This document shows, piece after piece, positions 19,366 through 29,200 of a DNA stretch of 42,602 nucleotides; within the stretch, counting starts at the first letter, position 1; each line of letters opens with the position of its first letter. This DNA is from Nanobdellota archaeon (GTDB lineage Archaea; Nanobdellota; Nanobdellia; Woesearchaeales; SM23-78), in the NCBI GenBank assembly GCA_018819305.1, contig JAHJQO010000054.1, forward strand, positions 1 through 42,602, read 5' to 3'. Under the pieces are notes generated by a model. The model saw only the letters and a program-made list of their open reading frames with translations. It was not told the DNA's origin and did not search any database. The translations under genes and the position numbers were made by a program.

Positions 19366-19827
19366 TTGGATATTCATAGTGGGCTTGATAGTTTTTCTCA
19401 TGAAAAGAAGGGAATGTCTCCTTTGATAGCTACAGTACTCTTAATTGCTTTTGCAGTTGCTCTTGGAGCCATGATTATGAACTGGAGTTCTAGTTTAGGT
19501 GAAGATAATTCAGGTCCTGATTGTTCTACCATCAGCTTTATTATCAGTCCTTATTTGTGCTATGCTGAGAACATGATTAAAATGAGTGTGAAGACTGATA
19601 AAGCTGTGGAATCAGTCACTGTCAGGGTTATTGATCAGAATATTCAGAATGATATTTCATTAAAAAATTCAAAGCTTCCTCCTGGAGGTGTTCTGCAAAA
19701 AGACATTTCATATGTGAAGCCTGAAGGCAAAACATACATTGGCTTGATTCCAAGTATCAAGCATAAAAATGAAATTGTTCCTTGTGAGAATCCAGTCTAT
19801 GAGCTGGGCGACCTGCCTAAATGCTGA
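19366..19827 (+). CDS. Archaeal type IV pilin-like protein
   Basis: Class III signal peptide-like KKGMSPLIATVLLIAFAVALGAMIM; TTG start after GAGGTG. Confidence 0.8.
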   Translation: MDIHSGLDSFSHEKKGMSPLIATVLLIAFAVALGAMIMNWSSSLGEDNSGPDCSTISFIISPYLCYAENMIKMSVKTDKAVESVTVRVIDQNIQNDISLKNSKLPPGGVLQKDISYVKPEGKTYIGLIPSIKHKNEIVPCENPVYELGDLPKC

Positions 19828-19833
19828 TGTGTT

Positions 19834-20304
19834 CTACAAGAATTCTTTTGTTAAAATCATTTCAACATAATGCATGTTTTCATTCTTTTTGTAAAGAATG
19901 GCCGCTCCATCGCATTCAATACTGCTTAACACTTGTGCAGTTGCGTCTTTTTTATCAGGTAATATCATTTCTCCTAACTTATTTTTATTATGTTCATAGA
20001 ATGATTCTGAAATAGATTCCCCCTGAAGGTAGATTATGGGATGTGGAAGGATAATTTCAGATACGATCGCATCTGCTTCTTCAAAATCCACTAATTCATC
20101 AAGTAATGGTAATCTCATCCGGGGGTCATATAGTTCTGCTCGAATTATCATATCATTAAAGCCACAGCCATAAGATTCAAGCCTTTCTTCAAATTTACTT
20201 AAATCAACAGGAACATCTGAAAGCCTATTCTTCAACGTCCTGAACTCTGATTCTCCACCTTCTTTTGAAATTTTATATTCTTGAACTATTATGTTTAAAT
20301 CCAT
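19834..20304 (-). CDS. Hypothetical protein
   Basis: 156-aa ORF, convergent with the pilin gene. Confidence 0.6.
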   Translation of the reverse strand: MDLNIIVQEYKISKEGGESEFRTLKNRLSDVPVDLSKFEERLESYGCGFNDMIIRAELYDPRMRLPLLDELVDFEEADAIVSEIILPHPIIYLQGESISESFYEHNKNKLGEMILPDKKDATAQVLSSIECDGAAILYKKNENMHYVEMILTKEFL

Positions 20305-20388
20305 AATTCTAAAATTAGTTATTGAAATTTAAATAATTTTGCATTAAAGCTATTGAATAACAAAGTTTTTTAAGTTGTATGTATTACT

Positions 20389-21165
20389 TTGGCTATTATG
20401 GAAATAAGCCTTGATATTCGCAAGTCTGTTGAAGAGAATGCTGCTGAGTATTTTGAGAAATCAAAAAAAGCCAAGAAGAAGATTGAAGGCGTTGAAAAAG
20501 CCATTGATACTTACAAGAAGAAACTTAGTTCTTTGGAAGAACAGGAAGTTGAAAAGAAAACAGTTGTCAAGAAGAATGTTAAAAAAGAATGGTTTGAAAA
20601 GTTCAGATGGTTTGTGAGTTCTGATGGCTTTCTGGTTATTGGAGGCAGAGATGCTACAACTAATGAAATTGTTATCAAAAAATATTCTGATAAGGATGAC
20701 TTGGTTTTTCATACTGATATGAGAGGCAGTCCATTTGTGATTGTCAAGAGAGAATTAAAAAAAGGAGAACTACCTGAATCCACGATGCGAGAAGCTGCTG
20801 AATTCACAGCAGTTTTTTCTAAAGGATGGAAAATGGGAATGAGTACAATTGATGTTTTTTATGTAAAACCAGACCAGGTGAGCAAACAAATTGAATCCGG
20901 CGGCACTCTTACTAAAGGAGCATTTATGATTTATGGAGAGACAAAATATTATCATCCTGGAATGAGCTATGCAATAGGCATTTATGATGGCAAAGTTATG
21001 GGCGGGCCTCTGAGTGCAGTAAAAAAGAACTGCAAAGAGTTTGTTGAAATTGAGCAGGGCAATGAAAAACTCAGTGATGTTGCAAAGCTGATAAGAAAAA
21101 AGATTGGCGGAGAACTTGATGATATATTAAGAGCTCTGCCTGCTGGTTCTAAGGTTAAAGGATAA
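20389..21165 (+). CDS. Stand-alone NFACT-R (DUF814) protein with short coiled coil
   Basis: WFEKFRWFVSSDGFLVIGGRDATTNEIVIKKY, DLVFHTDMRGSPFVIVK, MREAAEFTAVFSKGWKMG; no NFACT-N region. Confidence 0.88.
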   Translation: MAIMEISLDIRKSVEENAAEYFEKSKKAKKKIEGVEKAIDTYKKKLSSLEEQEVEKKTVVKKNVKKEWFEKFRWFVSSDGFLVIGGRDATTNEIVIKKYSDKDDLVFHTDMRGSPFVIVKRELKKGELPESTMREAAEFTAVFSKGWKMGMSTIDVFYVKPDQVSKQIESGGTLTKGAFMIYGETKYYHPGMSYAIGIYDGKVMGGPLSAVKKNCKEFVEIEQGNEKLSDVAKLIRKKIGGELDDILRALPAGSKVKG

Positions 21166-21167
21166 AG

Positions 21168-21302
21168 TCAGAAAAATAATCTAATATATATTCCATATCT
21201 CTTGGCAAAGTCTTCTACATGAATGCTTTTTTCTTTGCTGATTTTTTTTATCTTCTCAACAAATTCCTGCCTTAATTCTGGCTCTAGCATGTTATTTTTC
21301 AT
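21168..21302 (-). CDS. Small conserved-looking ORF (44 aa) downstream of phosphomannomutase
   Basis: MKNNMLEPELRQEFVEKIKKISKEKSIHVEDFAKRYGIYIRLFF*, start adjacent to the stop of the upstream gene. Confidence 0.5.
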   Translation of the reverse strand: MKNNMLEPELRQEFVEKIKKISKEKSIHVEDFAKRYGIYIRLFF

Positions 21303-21303
21303 C

Positions 21304-22644
21304 TTATTTAATCATAGAAATAATCTTTTCTTTCATTTCATCAAGTTTTTCTTTTGTATCTGCTTCTAGTCTTAATCTTACAATAGGTTCTGTATTGCTC
21401 TTTCTCAGGCTGAACCACCAGTCAGGATACTCAACATAAAGTCCGTCTATCTCAAGGTTTTTTCCATCTGGAAAAGCATGCCTTAGTTTGCCAAGAGTCA
21501 TGTTAGGGTTTTTGACACGGAAGTTGAATTCAGGACTTGAAAAATATTTTTGCAAAGGCTTTGCAAGCTCAGAAAGTTTTTTCCTGCTCTGCACCAATAC
21601 TTTCATGACTTTAAGAGCAGCATATAAGCCGTCGTCAATTGCATAATGGTCCTGAAAAATAATATGGCCTGAGAGCTCAGCGCCAAAAACCCCTCCTTCT
21701 TCTGTGAGTTTTTTCTTGTAAAAAGGATTGCCAACCCGCATCTTGGTTCCTTGTCCATGATTCTCTTTTAGCACATCTTCAATTATCTTGCTGAATCTTA
21801 AATCATAATAAACTCTTTTATCGCTTCTTCCTTTGAGTTCATAAGGAATAAGAATTCCAATAAGAATATCTGTGAAAACAATTTCTCCTGTATCATCAAC
21901 ACAATAACACCTGTCTGCATCGCCGTCAAAGAAAATTCCCAGGTCTGCTTTTTCTTCAACAACTTTTTTCCTTAAGTCATCAAAATTCTCTAAATCATGA
22001 GGATTAGCAGGATGATTTGGAAAAGTGCAGTCAATTTCCTCAAATAATGGAATAACTTCAATATCAAGCTTTTCAAAAACAGGCTTTGCATTAATACTAC
22101 CCATGCCATTGCCGTAGTCAACAACAACTTTCAATCCTTTGACCTCGCTGAATTTTTCACTCAGTTCTTCAACATATTCATCCAGGATTTCAAATTCCTG
22201 CACTTTGCCTTTTTTCTCTTTTACTTCATTAACAATAGCATCATTGACAACTAGTTTTCTGATTTCATCCATGTCACCAGGGCTTGACAACTGAATATTT
22301 GGATGTTTGACCATTTTCAGAGCATTGTATTCTGGAGGATTATGAGAAGCAGTAATCATTATGCCGCCAGCAAATCCTTTTTTGGCAATTGCATAATAAA
22401 GCATTGGTGTGGAACAAAGCCCTATATCATATACATCAACACCAACATCAACTAATGCATCAACAACTGCCTTGTGAATTGCAGGAGAAGAAGTTCTTGC
22501 ATCCCTGCCAATAACAATATTGTCTGCCTGCAGAAAAAAAGCAAGAGCCTTGGCTGCTGCTGCAGCTTCTTTTTCACTCAGATCAGAAGGATAGATTCCT
22601 CTTACATCATAAGCCTTGAAAACTTTAATATTTATATCACTCAT
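21304..22644 (-). CDS. manB: Phosphomannomutase/phosphoglucomutase
   Basis: FKAYDVRGIYP, MITASHNPPEYNALK, DGDADRCYCVDD, ELSGHIIF, RKSNTEPIVRLRLEA. Confidence 0.95.
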   Translation of the reverse strand: MSDINIKVFKAYDVRGIYPSDLSEKEAAAAAKALAFFLQADNIVIGRDARTSSPAIHKAVVDALVDVGVDVYDIGLCSTPMLYYAIAKKGFAGGIMITASHNPPEYNALKMVKHPNIQLSSPGDMDEIRKLVVNDAIVNEVKEKKGKVQEFEILDEYVEELSEKFSEVKGLKVVVDYGNGMGSINAKPVFEKLDIEVIPLFEEIDCTFPNHPANPHDLENFDDLRKKVVEEKADLGIFFDGDADRCYCVDDTGEIVFTDILIGILIPYELKGRSDKRVYYDLRFSKIIEDVLKENHGQGTKMRVGNPFYKKKLTEEGGVFGAELSGHIIFQDHYAIDDGLYAALKVMKVLVQSRKKLSELAKPLQKYFSSPEFNFRVKNPNMTLGKLRHAFPDGKNLEIDGLYVEYPDWWFSLRKSNTEPIVRLRLEADTKEKLDEMKEKIISMIK

Positions 22645-22728
22645 TCTCTTTCAAATAAAAGAAGAAAATAATAGTTTAAAAACTTTTTTATATCAAAAAA
22701 TTTATAAGTCAAATATGGGATATTATGC

Positions 22729-23172
22729 ATGATGGCAGAAAAAATCGCAATTAGACCTTGTGTTGTATTATTTAAGGATAATAAGGTGTTATGTATTCGT
22801 TCTAAGTATGCTGATGGTGAATATTATTTGTTTCCTGGAGGTGGAATTGAATCAGGTGAGACTATCTTGAATTGTGCTATTCGGGAGATGAGAGAGGAGA
22901 CAGGATTAACTGTCGATATTGTGAAATTGATATATGTTAATGACTGGATTAAAGATAAAAAATCTAATGAACGTGTTTTGAATATGTTTTTTCTGGCAAA
23001 ACATAAAAGTGGAAAAATTATCAAGGGCGAGAAAGACGGTGGTAAGGTTAAGAGTGTTGAGTGGATTGATTTGGACAAATTTTCCGAAATAGACTTTAGA
23101 CCTAAATCTGTGGCAAAGAGAATTAAAAAAGATTCTGAGAAAAATTTTCAGGAATTGGTTTATTTTGAATGA
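22729..23172 (+). CDS. NUDIX hydrolase
   Basis: Nudix box GGGIESGETILNCAIREMREETGLTVDI. Confidence 0.95.
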   Translation: MMAEKIAIRPCVVLFKDNKVLCIRSKYADGEYYLFPGGGIESGETILNCAIREMREETGLTVDIVKLIYVNDWIKDKKSNERVLNMFFLAKHKSGKIIKGEKDGGKVKSVEWIDLDKFSEIDFRPKSVAKRIKKDSEKNFQELVYFE

Positions 23173-23217
23173 TATTCTTTACTGTTTACAAAGTAGAGAT
23201 ATAACAACGCTTTCAAA

Positions 23218-23784
23218 ATGAGAATAATAATATATGTTCCGGGAATTCATGAAGATGAAAAAAATGGTTTGATTAATACATTATCTAGTATTTCTAATGT
23301 TGATTTTATTTTGTTTTCTCCTTGGTCTTCTATTGAAGAATTAGAGGAATTAAATTTGAATTCATTGCATGAAAAACTATTAGCTCTTATCAAGGAGAAA
23401 AGTGCAGAAAATCAAGTATTTCTTGCAGGAAGAAGCTTTGGCGGAGGAATTGCATTAACTTTGAATTCTGATTTAATTAAGGGAATCATTCTATTTGCAC
23501 CTGCAATAAAGTTTTCTACAGTTAATGAGTTTAAAAAAGATGTCCTGTTTAAAAATATTAAAGGTTTTTTTGAGAAGTCTGTTAATAAAGAATTTATTGA
23601 TTTGCTGTCTGTGCCTATTCTGATTTTTCATGATGAGGCAGACAAAAAAATTCCATTTTCAAATTCTGAAAGGATGTCTGAAAGCTGCAATAATATTAAA
23701 TTGATTAGATGCCAAAAAGGACATAATTTTGAAAACAGCAAAGAACTTAATATGTACATTATGAAATGGCTTGATGAAATATGA
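23218..23784 (+). CDS. Alpha/beta hydrolase-like protein
   Basis: Nucleophile elbow AGRSFGGGIAL; HDEADKKIPF; late His in KGHNF. Confidence 0.7.
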   Translation: MRIIIYVPGIHEDEKNGLINTLSSISNVDFILFSPWSSIEELEELNLNSLHEKLLALIKEKSAENQVFLAGRSFGGGIALTLNSDLIKGIILFAPAIKFSTVNEFKKDVLFKNIKGFFEKSVNKEFIDLLSVPILIFHDEADKKIPFSNSERMSESCNNIKLIRCQKGHNFENSKELNMYIMKWLDEI

Positions 23785-23955
23785 ATAATTATTTTCTCAT
23801 ATATCTGTGTTGCTTTAAATTTGGTTTATTTTTGTAAAATATTTATTTCTTGTCCTACATATACTAAAAATCCTATAAAAAAATAAAAACTTTTTTAATC
23901 CTCAGGTATATCAAAGGAAAAATCTGAAAACTAATAAAGAGAATAAAAAAAGAAA

Positions 23956-24426
23956 TTACTTAAAATCATCGAGTTTCTGCTTGAGTATCTTAATAAAAGC
24001 ATGTATATAAACTTGAAACTTCAGCTTATATTCTTTCCATGTTTCAGCACTAACAGGCCTGCCTTCATAATGCACACCATTTCTTAACAATCTCATGATT
24101 TCGATAGTTTCCCAGTCAATTTCCCATTCTTTATGCTTTGTGCAGATGTGGGCATACAAACATTGATGATTCTCTGAACGAATTTTTTCAAGGAGAAGAA
24201 TGCCTTGCACCAATTGCCGCATAATTTCATATTGGCTGCTCCATATCATGCTAACATTCTTTTTCTTCTCCATTATAGGTATGGTATCTTTTAGCGTATC
24301 CATGTCTTGTTTCACATTATCAAGCAATGATTTAGCCTTCTCAAAATCAATTTCTTCTGGCTCTTGCAAATTTCCTTCTGCAACACACTGATTGTAAACT
24401 TTGTCTAAATCTTTTATATGTTTCAT
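23956..24426 (-). CDS. HEPN domain protein (TA-1)
   Basis: Helical protein with MRLLRNGVHYEG (R-x6-H); overlaps the MNT gene by 4 nt. Confidence 0.75.
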   Translation of the reverse strand: MKHIKDLDKVYNQCVAEGNLQEPEEIDFEKAKSLLDNVKQDMDTLKDTIPIMEKKKNVSMIWSSQYEIMRQLVQGILLLEKIRSENHQCLYAHICTKHKEWEIDWETIEIMRLLRNGVHYEGRPVSAETWKEYKLKFQVYIHAFIKILKQKLDDFK

Positions 24427-24989
24427 GCTTTCACCTCTGCAATGTCAAATATATTTCCTTTGACAAAATATCCTTTGACTACATTCTTCATTAATCCAGA
24501 ATGTATCTTCCTTGTATCTTGGACTGATTTGTAACTATGAACTTGAATTTCTCTTGCTTTTCCTTGGAAGCCTAGTCCTCTCCAAAGAGTGCCGAATCGT
24601 AGATCTTCCGAATCACCCAAAACAAAGATATCCACGTCGCTTTGAGTATTCCAGTCTGACCGAGCAAAGCTGCCAAAAATCACAATAACCCGGGCATTCC
24701 TTAGCTGCTGAAGTTTCATTAACAGACCTGTTTCATACATCTTTTGCATAGCATAAATCTTTTTTTTGTTGCGGTAATTCTCCTGTCTGAAATTGCCCTG
24801 AAAATAAGGCATTTTATCTTTGGGCTTTGTTCTATGTATGATGCTTTCTTTAAGCAGTTTGTTAAGCCATTTATTCGCAGCTGGTTCACTAATACTTGCA
24901 GTTTTTACTATGTCCTTGAAATGCCATTGGCGGGATGGCTCATTGAAAAAGAGCTCCAATATTCTTTCTTCTTTTGATGGCAGTCCCAT
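24423..24989 (-). CDS. MNT-type nucleotidyltransferase with N-terminal wHTH (TA-1)
   Basis: VIVIFGSFARSDWNTQSDVDIFV (GS-x10-DxD); N-terminal wHTH. Confidence 0.88.
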   Translation of the reverse strand: MGLPSKEERILELFFNEPSRQWHFKDIVKTASISEPAANKWLNKLLKESIIHRTKPKDKMPYFQGNFRQENYRNKKKIYAMQKMYETGLLMKLQQLRNARVIVIFGSFARSDWNTQSDVDIFVLGDSEDLRFGTLWRGLGFQGKAREIQVHSYKSVQDTRKIHSGLMKNVVKGYFVKGNIFDIAEVKA

Positions 24990-24991
24990 TT

Positions 24992-25012
24992 TACTTAAGT
25001 TAAAGCTTAGTA
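24992..25012. promoter_or_regulatory. Candidate operator of TA-1: TACTtAAG-ttaaag-CTTAGTA
   Basis: Inverted repeat with one bulge between TATA box (TTTAAATA on - strand) and ATG. Confidence 0.45.
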
Positions 25013-25169
25013 TTATTTAAATGTTTTGCTTTTGCCTTACTTTCTACCTGCATCTTTTATCAAGGCATTTTTTCATCCTATTAAAATCAGATGAAATTTC
25101 TTAAATACAATAAGAAATTGCCTTCCCAAAAAATTCCTGAGATAAACACATTTGTATTAAGAACCACTC

Positions 25170-25430
25170 TCATTTTTTCCTGGCTTGTTTAATTGCGCTT
25201 TCCACATCAGATGTTTTTATTCCTTTATTTTTGGCAAAATCTCTTGTTTTTTTAAGGAGTTTATCAATTCCTGTGAAAGTAGGCATTTCCAGTTTTTTCA
25301 ATACAATGGTGTTGTTTTCTCCGATAACAATGAATTTTTCTCCGGTGTGAATTTTAAGTTTGTTTCTTAAACTCTGGGGGATAACTACCTGTCCTCTTGA
25401 ACTTACGCTTGTGATTTCAATATTTTCCAT
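25170..25430 (-). CDS. AbrB/SpoVT-type DNA-binding protein, no adjacent toxin
   Basis: ITSVSSRGQVVIPQSLRNKLKIHTGEKFIVI. Confidence 0.85.
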   Translation of the reverse strand: MENIEITSVSSRGQVVIPQSLRNKLKIHTGEKFIVIGENNTIVLKKLEMPTFTGIDKLLKKTRDFAKNKGIKTSDVESAIKQARKK

Positions 25431-25452
25431 TTTTTACCTCTTGATAATATTG

Positions 25453-25474
25453 TCTTATCAGTAAGAATATCTTA
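25453..25474. promoter_or_regulatory. Candidate AbrB operator: TCTTA-tcag-TAAGA-ata-TCTTA
   Basis: Overlapping palindromes upstream of the orphan AbrB; the same half-sites occur upstream of the second AbrB gene. Confidence 0.45.
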
Positions 25475-25503
25475 TGTATGAATATTTTGGTTATAGGGAC
25501 TGC

Positions 25504-25902
25504 TTAAAGAATCAGGATGGCTTCCTCAGGCGTGATTATTTTGATTCCCTTATATTTGCCGAGTTTTAACAAGTGCTTATCATAAGTAATAATATACTTT
25601 GATTCGCTTTCTAAAGCACATTCAATTACCTTATCATCATCCGGGTCATCTTTTATAACTTGAACCTTAATTTTTGGGGTTATTATTGTGGCAAATTGCA
25701 TTACTTTACTAAGGATGTTCTCAATCTCGCTTTGATTATATTGAAAATCTCTGTTTAGCACATTAGCAAACTCTTCAAGAATGTCTTTTGTAGTAAATAT
25801 CTCAAACTTATTTCTGATTAGTTTTTGCAGCAGCTTATGAGCCACACTGTAATTCCATTGAGTAGAGGAGATAAGAAAATTTGTATCTGCAGTGATATTC
25901 AT
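25504..25902 (-). CDS. PIN-domain toxin
   Basis: ADTNFLISS, EE acid residues, DDKVIECALES, YIITYDKHLL. Confidence 0.88.
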   Translation of the reverse strand: MNITADTNFLISSTQWNYSVAHKLLQKLIRNKFEIFTTKDILEEFANVLNRDFQYNQSEIENILSKVMQFATIITPKIKVQVIKDDPDDDKVIECALESESKYIITYDKHLLKLGKYKGIKIITPEEAILIL

Positions 25903-26183
25903 TTTGCTTTTCTTGACTTATGGATTAAGTCAGGGACATCACTTTCTTTAATCCCGAGCCTTTTTGCTCTTTTTGCCCCTTCTTTGCCAATTACTTCTAA
26001 TTCTCTTATCAGCTCTTCTTTTGAAGGAGTTGCTATTTTTTTCAAAACTACAGAATCCTTACTTCCAACAACAGCAAAAACAGTGCCTTCGTCTGCGCAT
26101 ATCTTCTCTCTGATGTCTTTGGGTATCACAACCTGTCCTTTTGATGACATTTTTATTGTTTCAACAATCATTTTAACCTCCAC
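25899..26183 (-). CDS. AbrB-type antitoxin paired with PIN toxin
   Basis: IKMSSKGQVVIPKDIREKI; 4-nt overlap with PIN gene. Confidence 0.9.
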   Translation of the reverse strand: MEVKMIVETIKMSSKGQVVIPKDIREKICADEGTVFAVVGSKDSVVLKKIATPSKEELIRELEVIGKEGAKRAKRLGIKESDVPDLIHKSRKAK

Positions 26184-26186
26184 TTG

Positions 26187-26215
26187 TCTTACTTTCTTAC
26201 AATAAGATAATCTTA
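26187..26215. promoter_or_regulatory. Candidate AbrB operator: TCTTAC, TCTTAC, TAAGAT-a-ATCTTA
   Basis: Perfect palindrome 26203-26215 plus two half-sites. Confidence 0.45.
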
Positions 26216-26290
26216 TATATAAATGTTTTGGTTATAGAATTACAAAAAAGCATATCTCTCCTTTTAGAATGAGGAGATGTGTTGATTTTT

Positions 26291-29200
26291 TTAATCTTCA
26301 GAGTTCCATACCAGCATGTGGAAGTTTGCAAAGCTTCCTCTGTATTTGACTTTGGCTACGAAGTCATATATGTTTTCTATTTGTGAAGTTACAGTTGCTT
26401 TTATGACTGGGTTTATTGTTTCCAGGCCGTCACAGCAAATAAATTCATGCATCATTCCTGTGGTTGTGTTTTCATATCTTACTACAAAGTCTTTGGGTCT
26501 GTTGTGGCATAATGTAGTGATGAAGTTGCATGTGCCTTCTTTGAAGGTTTGTCCTTCGCATGCTGGGTTGCAGTTTTTGTAGTAGTCTGTGCAGTCTGCG
26601 TGGCAGCTTCCATTTATCAGTGTGAAGTTTTGATAAGTTGTTCCGGCTGTTGATATTGTTACAGTTCTTATGTCGTCGTCATATCCTTCTCTTCTTGCTA
26701 CAAAGTTGTATGTTCCTATCAGAGCATTGTTGATTACATAGTTTCCATTGAAGTCTGATAGTGTTGATTGGCTTTCATAAGCTTCACCAAGTCCTGCTGG
26801 TCTTCCTGTTACAATAGCTCCATCAAGTCTGAATCCTTCTTCATTAAAAATTATTCCTGTGACTACTCCCTGGCATGAACCATCTGCTCTGTCAATATAC
26901 CCGTCGCAGTCATCATCTACGCCGTTGATGCATAAGTCAAATTGTTCTTCATCACCAGACTGGCATTCTCCATTTTGGTCAACGCAATCTGTTGGTTGGT
27001 CGCAGCATGCATAGAATGTTGAGGTGTATCTTGCAATATATGTTGATATAAAGTTTTCTGAAGGTGAATCATCTCCGCAGCATCTTTGATTCATGCTTGG
27101 AGGGCTCAGTTCCCAGTTGAAGGTCAGAGTTCCGCATGCAGCAGCAGGGTCATCAAAACCAAATGGAGTTAGGCATAAGTCACAACAGCCAGGGTCATCT
27201 TCATCTATATAAGTATCTCCATCATTATCAACTCCGTCTGCGCAGCATCTGTTGTTGGTTCCTTGTCCTTCCTGACATTCTGCATCACATCCGTCAGTTG
27301 CGCAGTCGCAGTCATTGTCAATATCATCTGTGCAACTGCTTTCTGGTGAGGGGTTGTAGTATTGGCATGTTGATGGGTCGCATCTTTGGGTTGTGCATCC
27401 TGCTTGGCAGGCAGAGCCTTCGCAAGCTTCTGGTCCATTCACTATTAGGTCTCCGCAGTAAGGTCCTATTTCTGTTTGAGTTACACAACTATTGTCGCAC
27501 CAGTTGCATGTTCCTGCGTATGGTGGTGTGCATGGTATTCCGTTTCCTGCTCCGTCGTCGCATTGTTCTGGTGGTGATTGTATAATATCATCTCCGCAAG
27601 AAGGACCTGTTACAGTTAGGAGTTGTGAACAATCAGCGCTACAGTATTGGCAGCTTCCTCCGTATGGTGGTATGCATGGCACTCCGTTTCCTGCTCCACT
27701 ATCGCAGACTTCAGGGCCATTAGTTATACTGTCTCCGCAGGTTCCTGTGGGAATGCAACTACCCCATAAGCATGTTGCTAAATTGCAATTTCTTATTCCT
27801 GGATATCCTCCTATTGTACAGGAAGGATTAGTTGAAGCATCACATTGTGCAGTGCAACTTCCTACACTGCAGGCAAATGAGCAAGTGCCAGTAGCAACAC
27901 ATCTACCTGTTCCGCCACTGTATTGTCTGCTGCTGCATTCAGGGCACCAGTCACATGCAGTATCAGCTTCACAAGTTCCTGAGCCTGAGGGTGTGTATTG
28001 TGAGCAGCAACTAGAGCCGCCTACTGTAATTGTTGTGGTTTTGTCAGTGCCTGATTTGTAAGATTTAGAAGTGTCAATACTGCACTTTACAGTGTGGCTT
28101 CCGGTTGTTGAAGGGGCAGGCCATTGAAATCTGGCTACACTACCGCTCCATCCAAGAAAACCACTCTCAATATTTGTTGAATCAATAAAAGCTTGAATAC
28201 TGTTGATATTAGCAACAGTTGAAGTGCAACTTACAGTAATGGTTTCGCCAGGGCAAGGAGTAGTGTCAGAAACAGCTACAGCCGTAACACCAACAGCGCA
28301 ATTGTTGTCACCGTGAATACCGTCACTACTGTCCCAATTGGTTTCGCTGTCACAGTCCTCGTCTCCTGTTCCTAAAGTGCACACTTCTGCTGAGCAGCAG
28401 TCACTAATACAAGTGTTGCCATTCTCTCCGCAGGCAGTGTTGCATTTTCCGTCTCCGCAGTAGCTCCATTTTTTTTCTCCTATTTGGCTTGGGTCGCAGC
28501 ATCTTCCGTCTCTCTTATCTCCTGCTATTAGGTTTTCTGTTGTCCAGTCCCATGTTCCTCTTGGTGCTGAGCATGAACGCCAGACATTGCTTGAGCATCT
28601 GAATCGAAGATCATTATTAATACTACATCCAGTATTAGCCACCACGATGCCTCCAATCTGAGTATTGTCTCCGCATCTCTGATTAGTGCTTAATGTTCCC
28701 AGGCAGTCCCATGTGCCGTCACCGCATACCTTACATGCATCAAGTTTGCAGGTGCTGCTGCATCCATCTCCACTAATTGTGTTGCCATCATCACATTGTT
28801 CGCCGCATGCCGTATTTTTTCTTCCGTCTCCGCAATAGCTCCAAGTATATGTTCCTCCTTGGCTTGGGTCGCAGCATCTTCCATCTCTCTTATCTCCTGC
28901 TATTAGGTTTTCTGTTGTCCAGTCCCATGTTCCTCTTGGTGCTGAGCATGAACGCCAGACATTGCTTGAGCATCTGAATCGAAGATCATTATTAATACTG
29001 CATCCAGTATTAGCCACCACGATGCCTCCAATCTGAGTATTGTCTCCGCATCTCTCATTAAGAAAATCTTCTCCAGTACAATCCCATGTCGTATCACCGC
29101 ATAACTGACATCCTTTTTCTGTTACTTCGCAATGTGCACTGCCTGCACTGCCAACACACTCAAAGCCAATACCATCATCTCTACAATCTCTATACTCTGC

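Noticed and set aside
27492-28061. 189-aa plus-strand ORF
   Set aside because: Antisense to the Cys-rich surface protein; composition is a by-product of repeated Cys/Gly codons.
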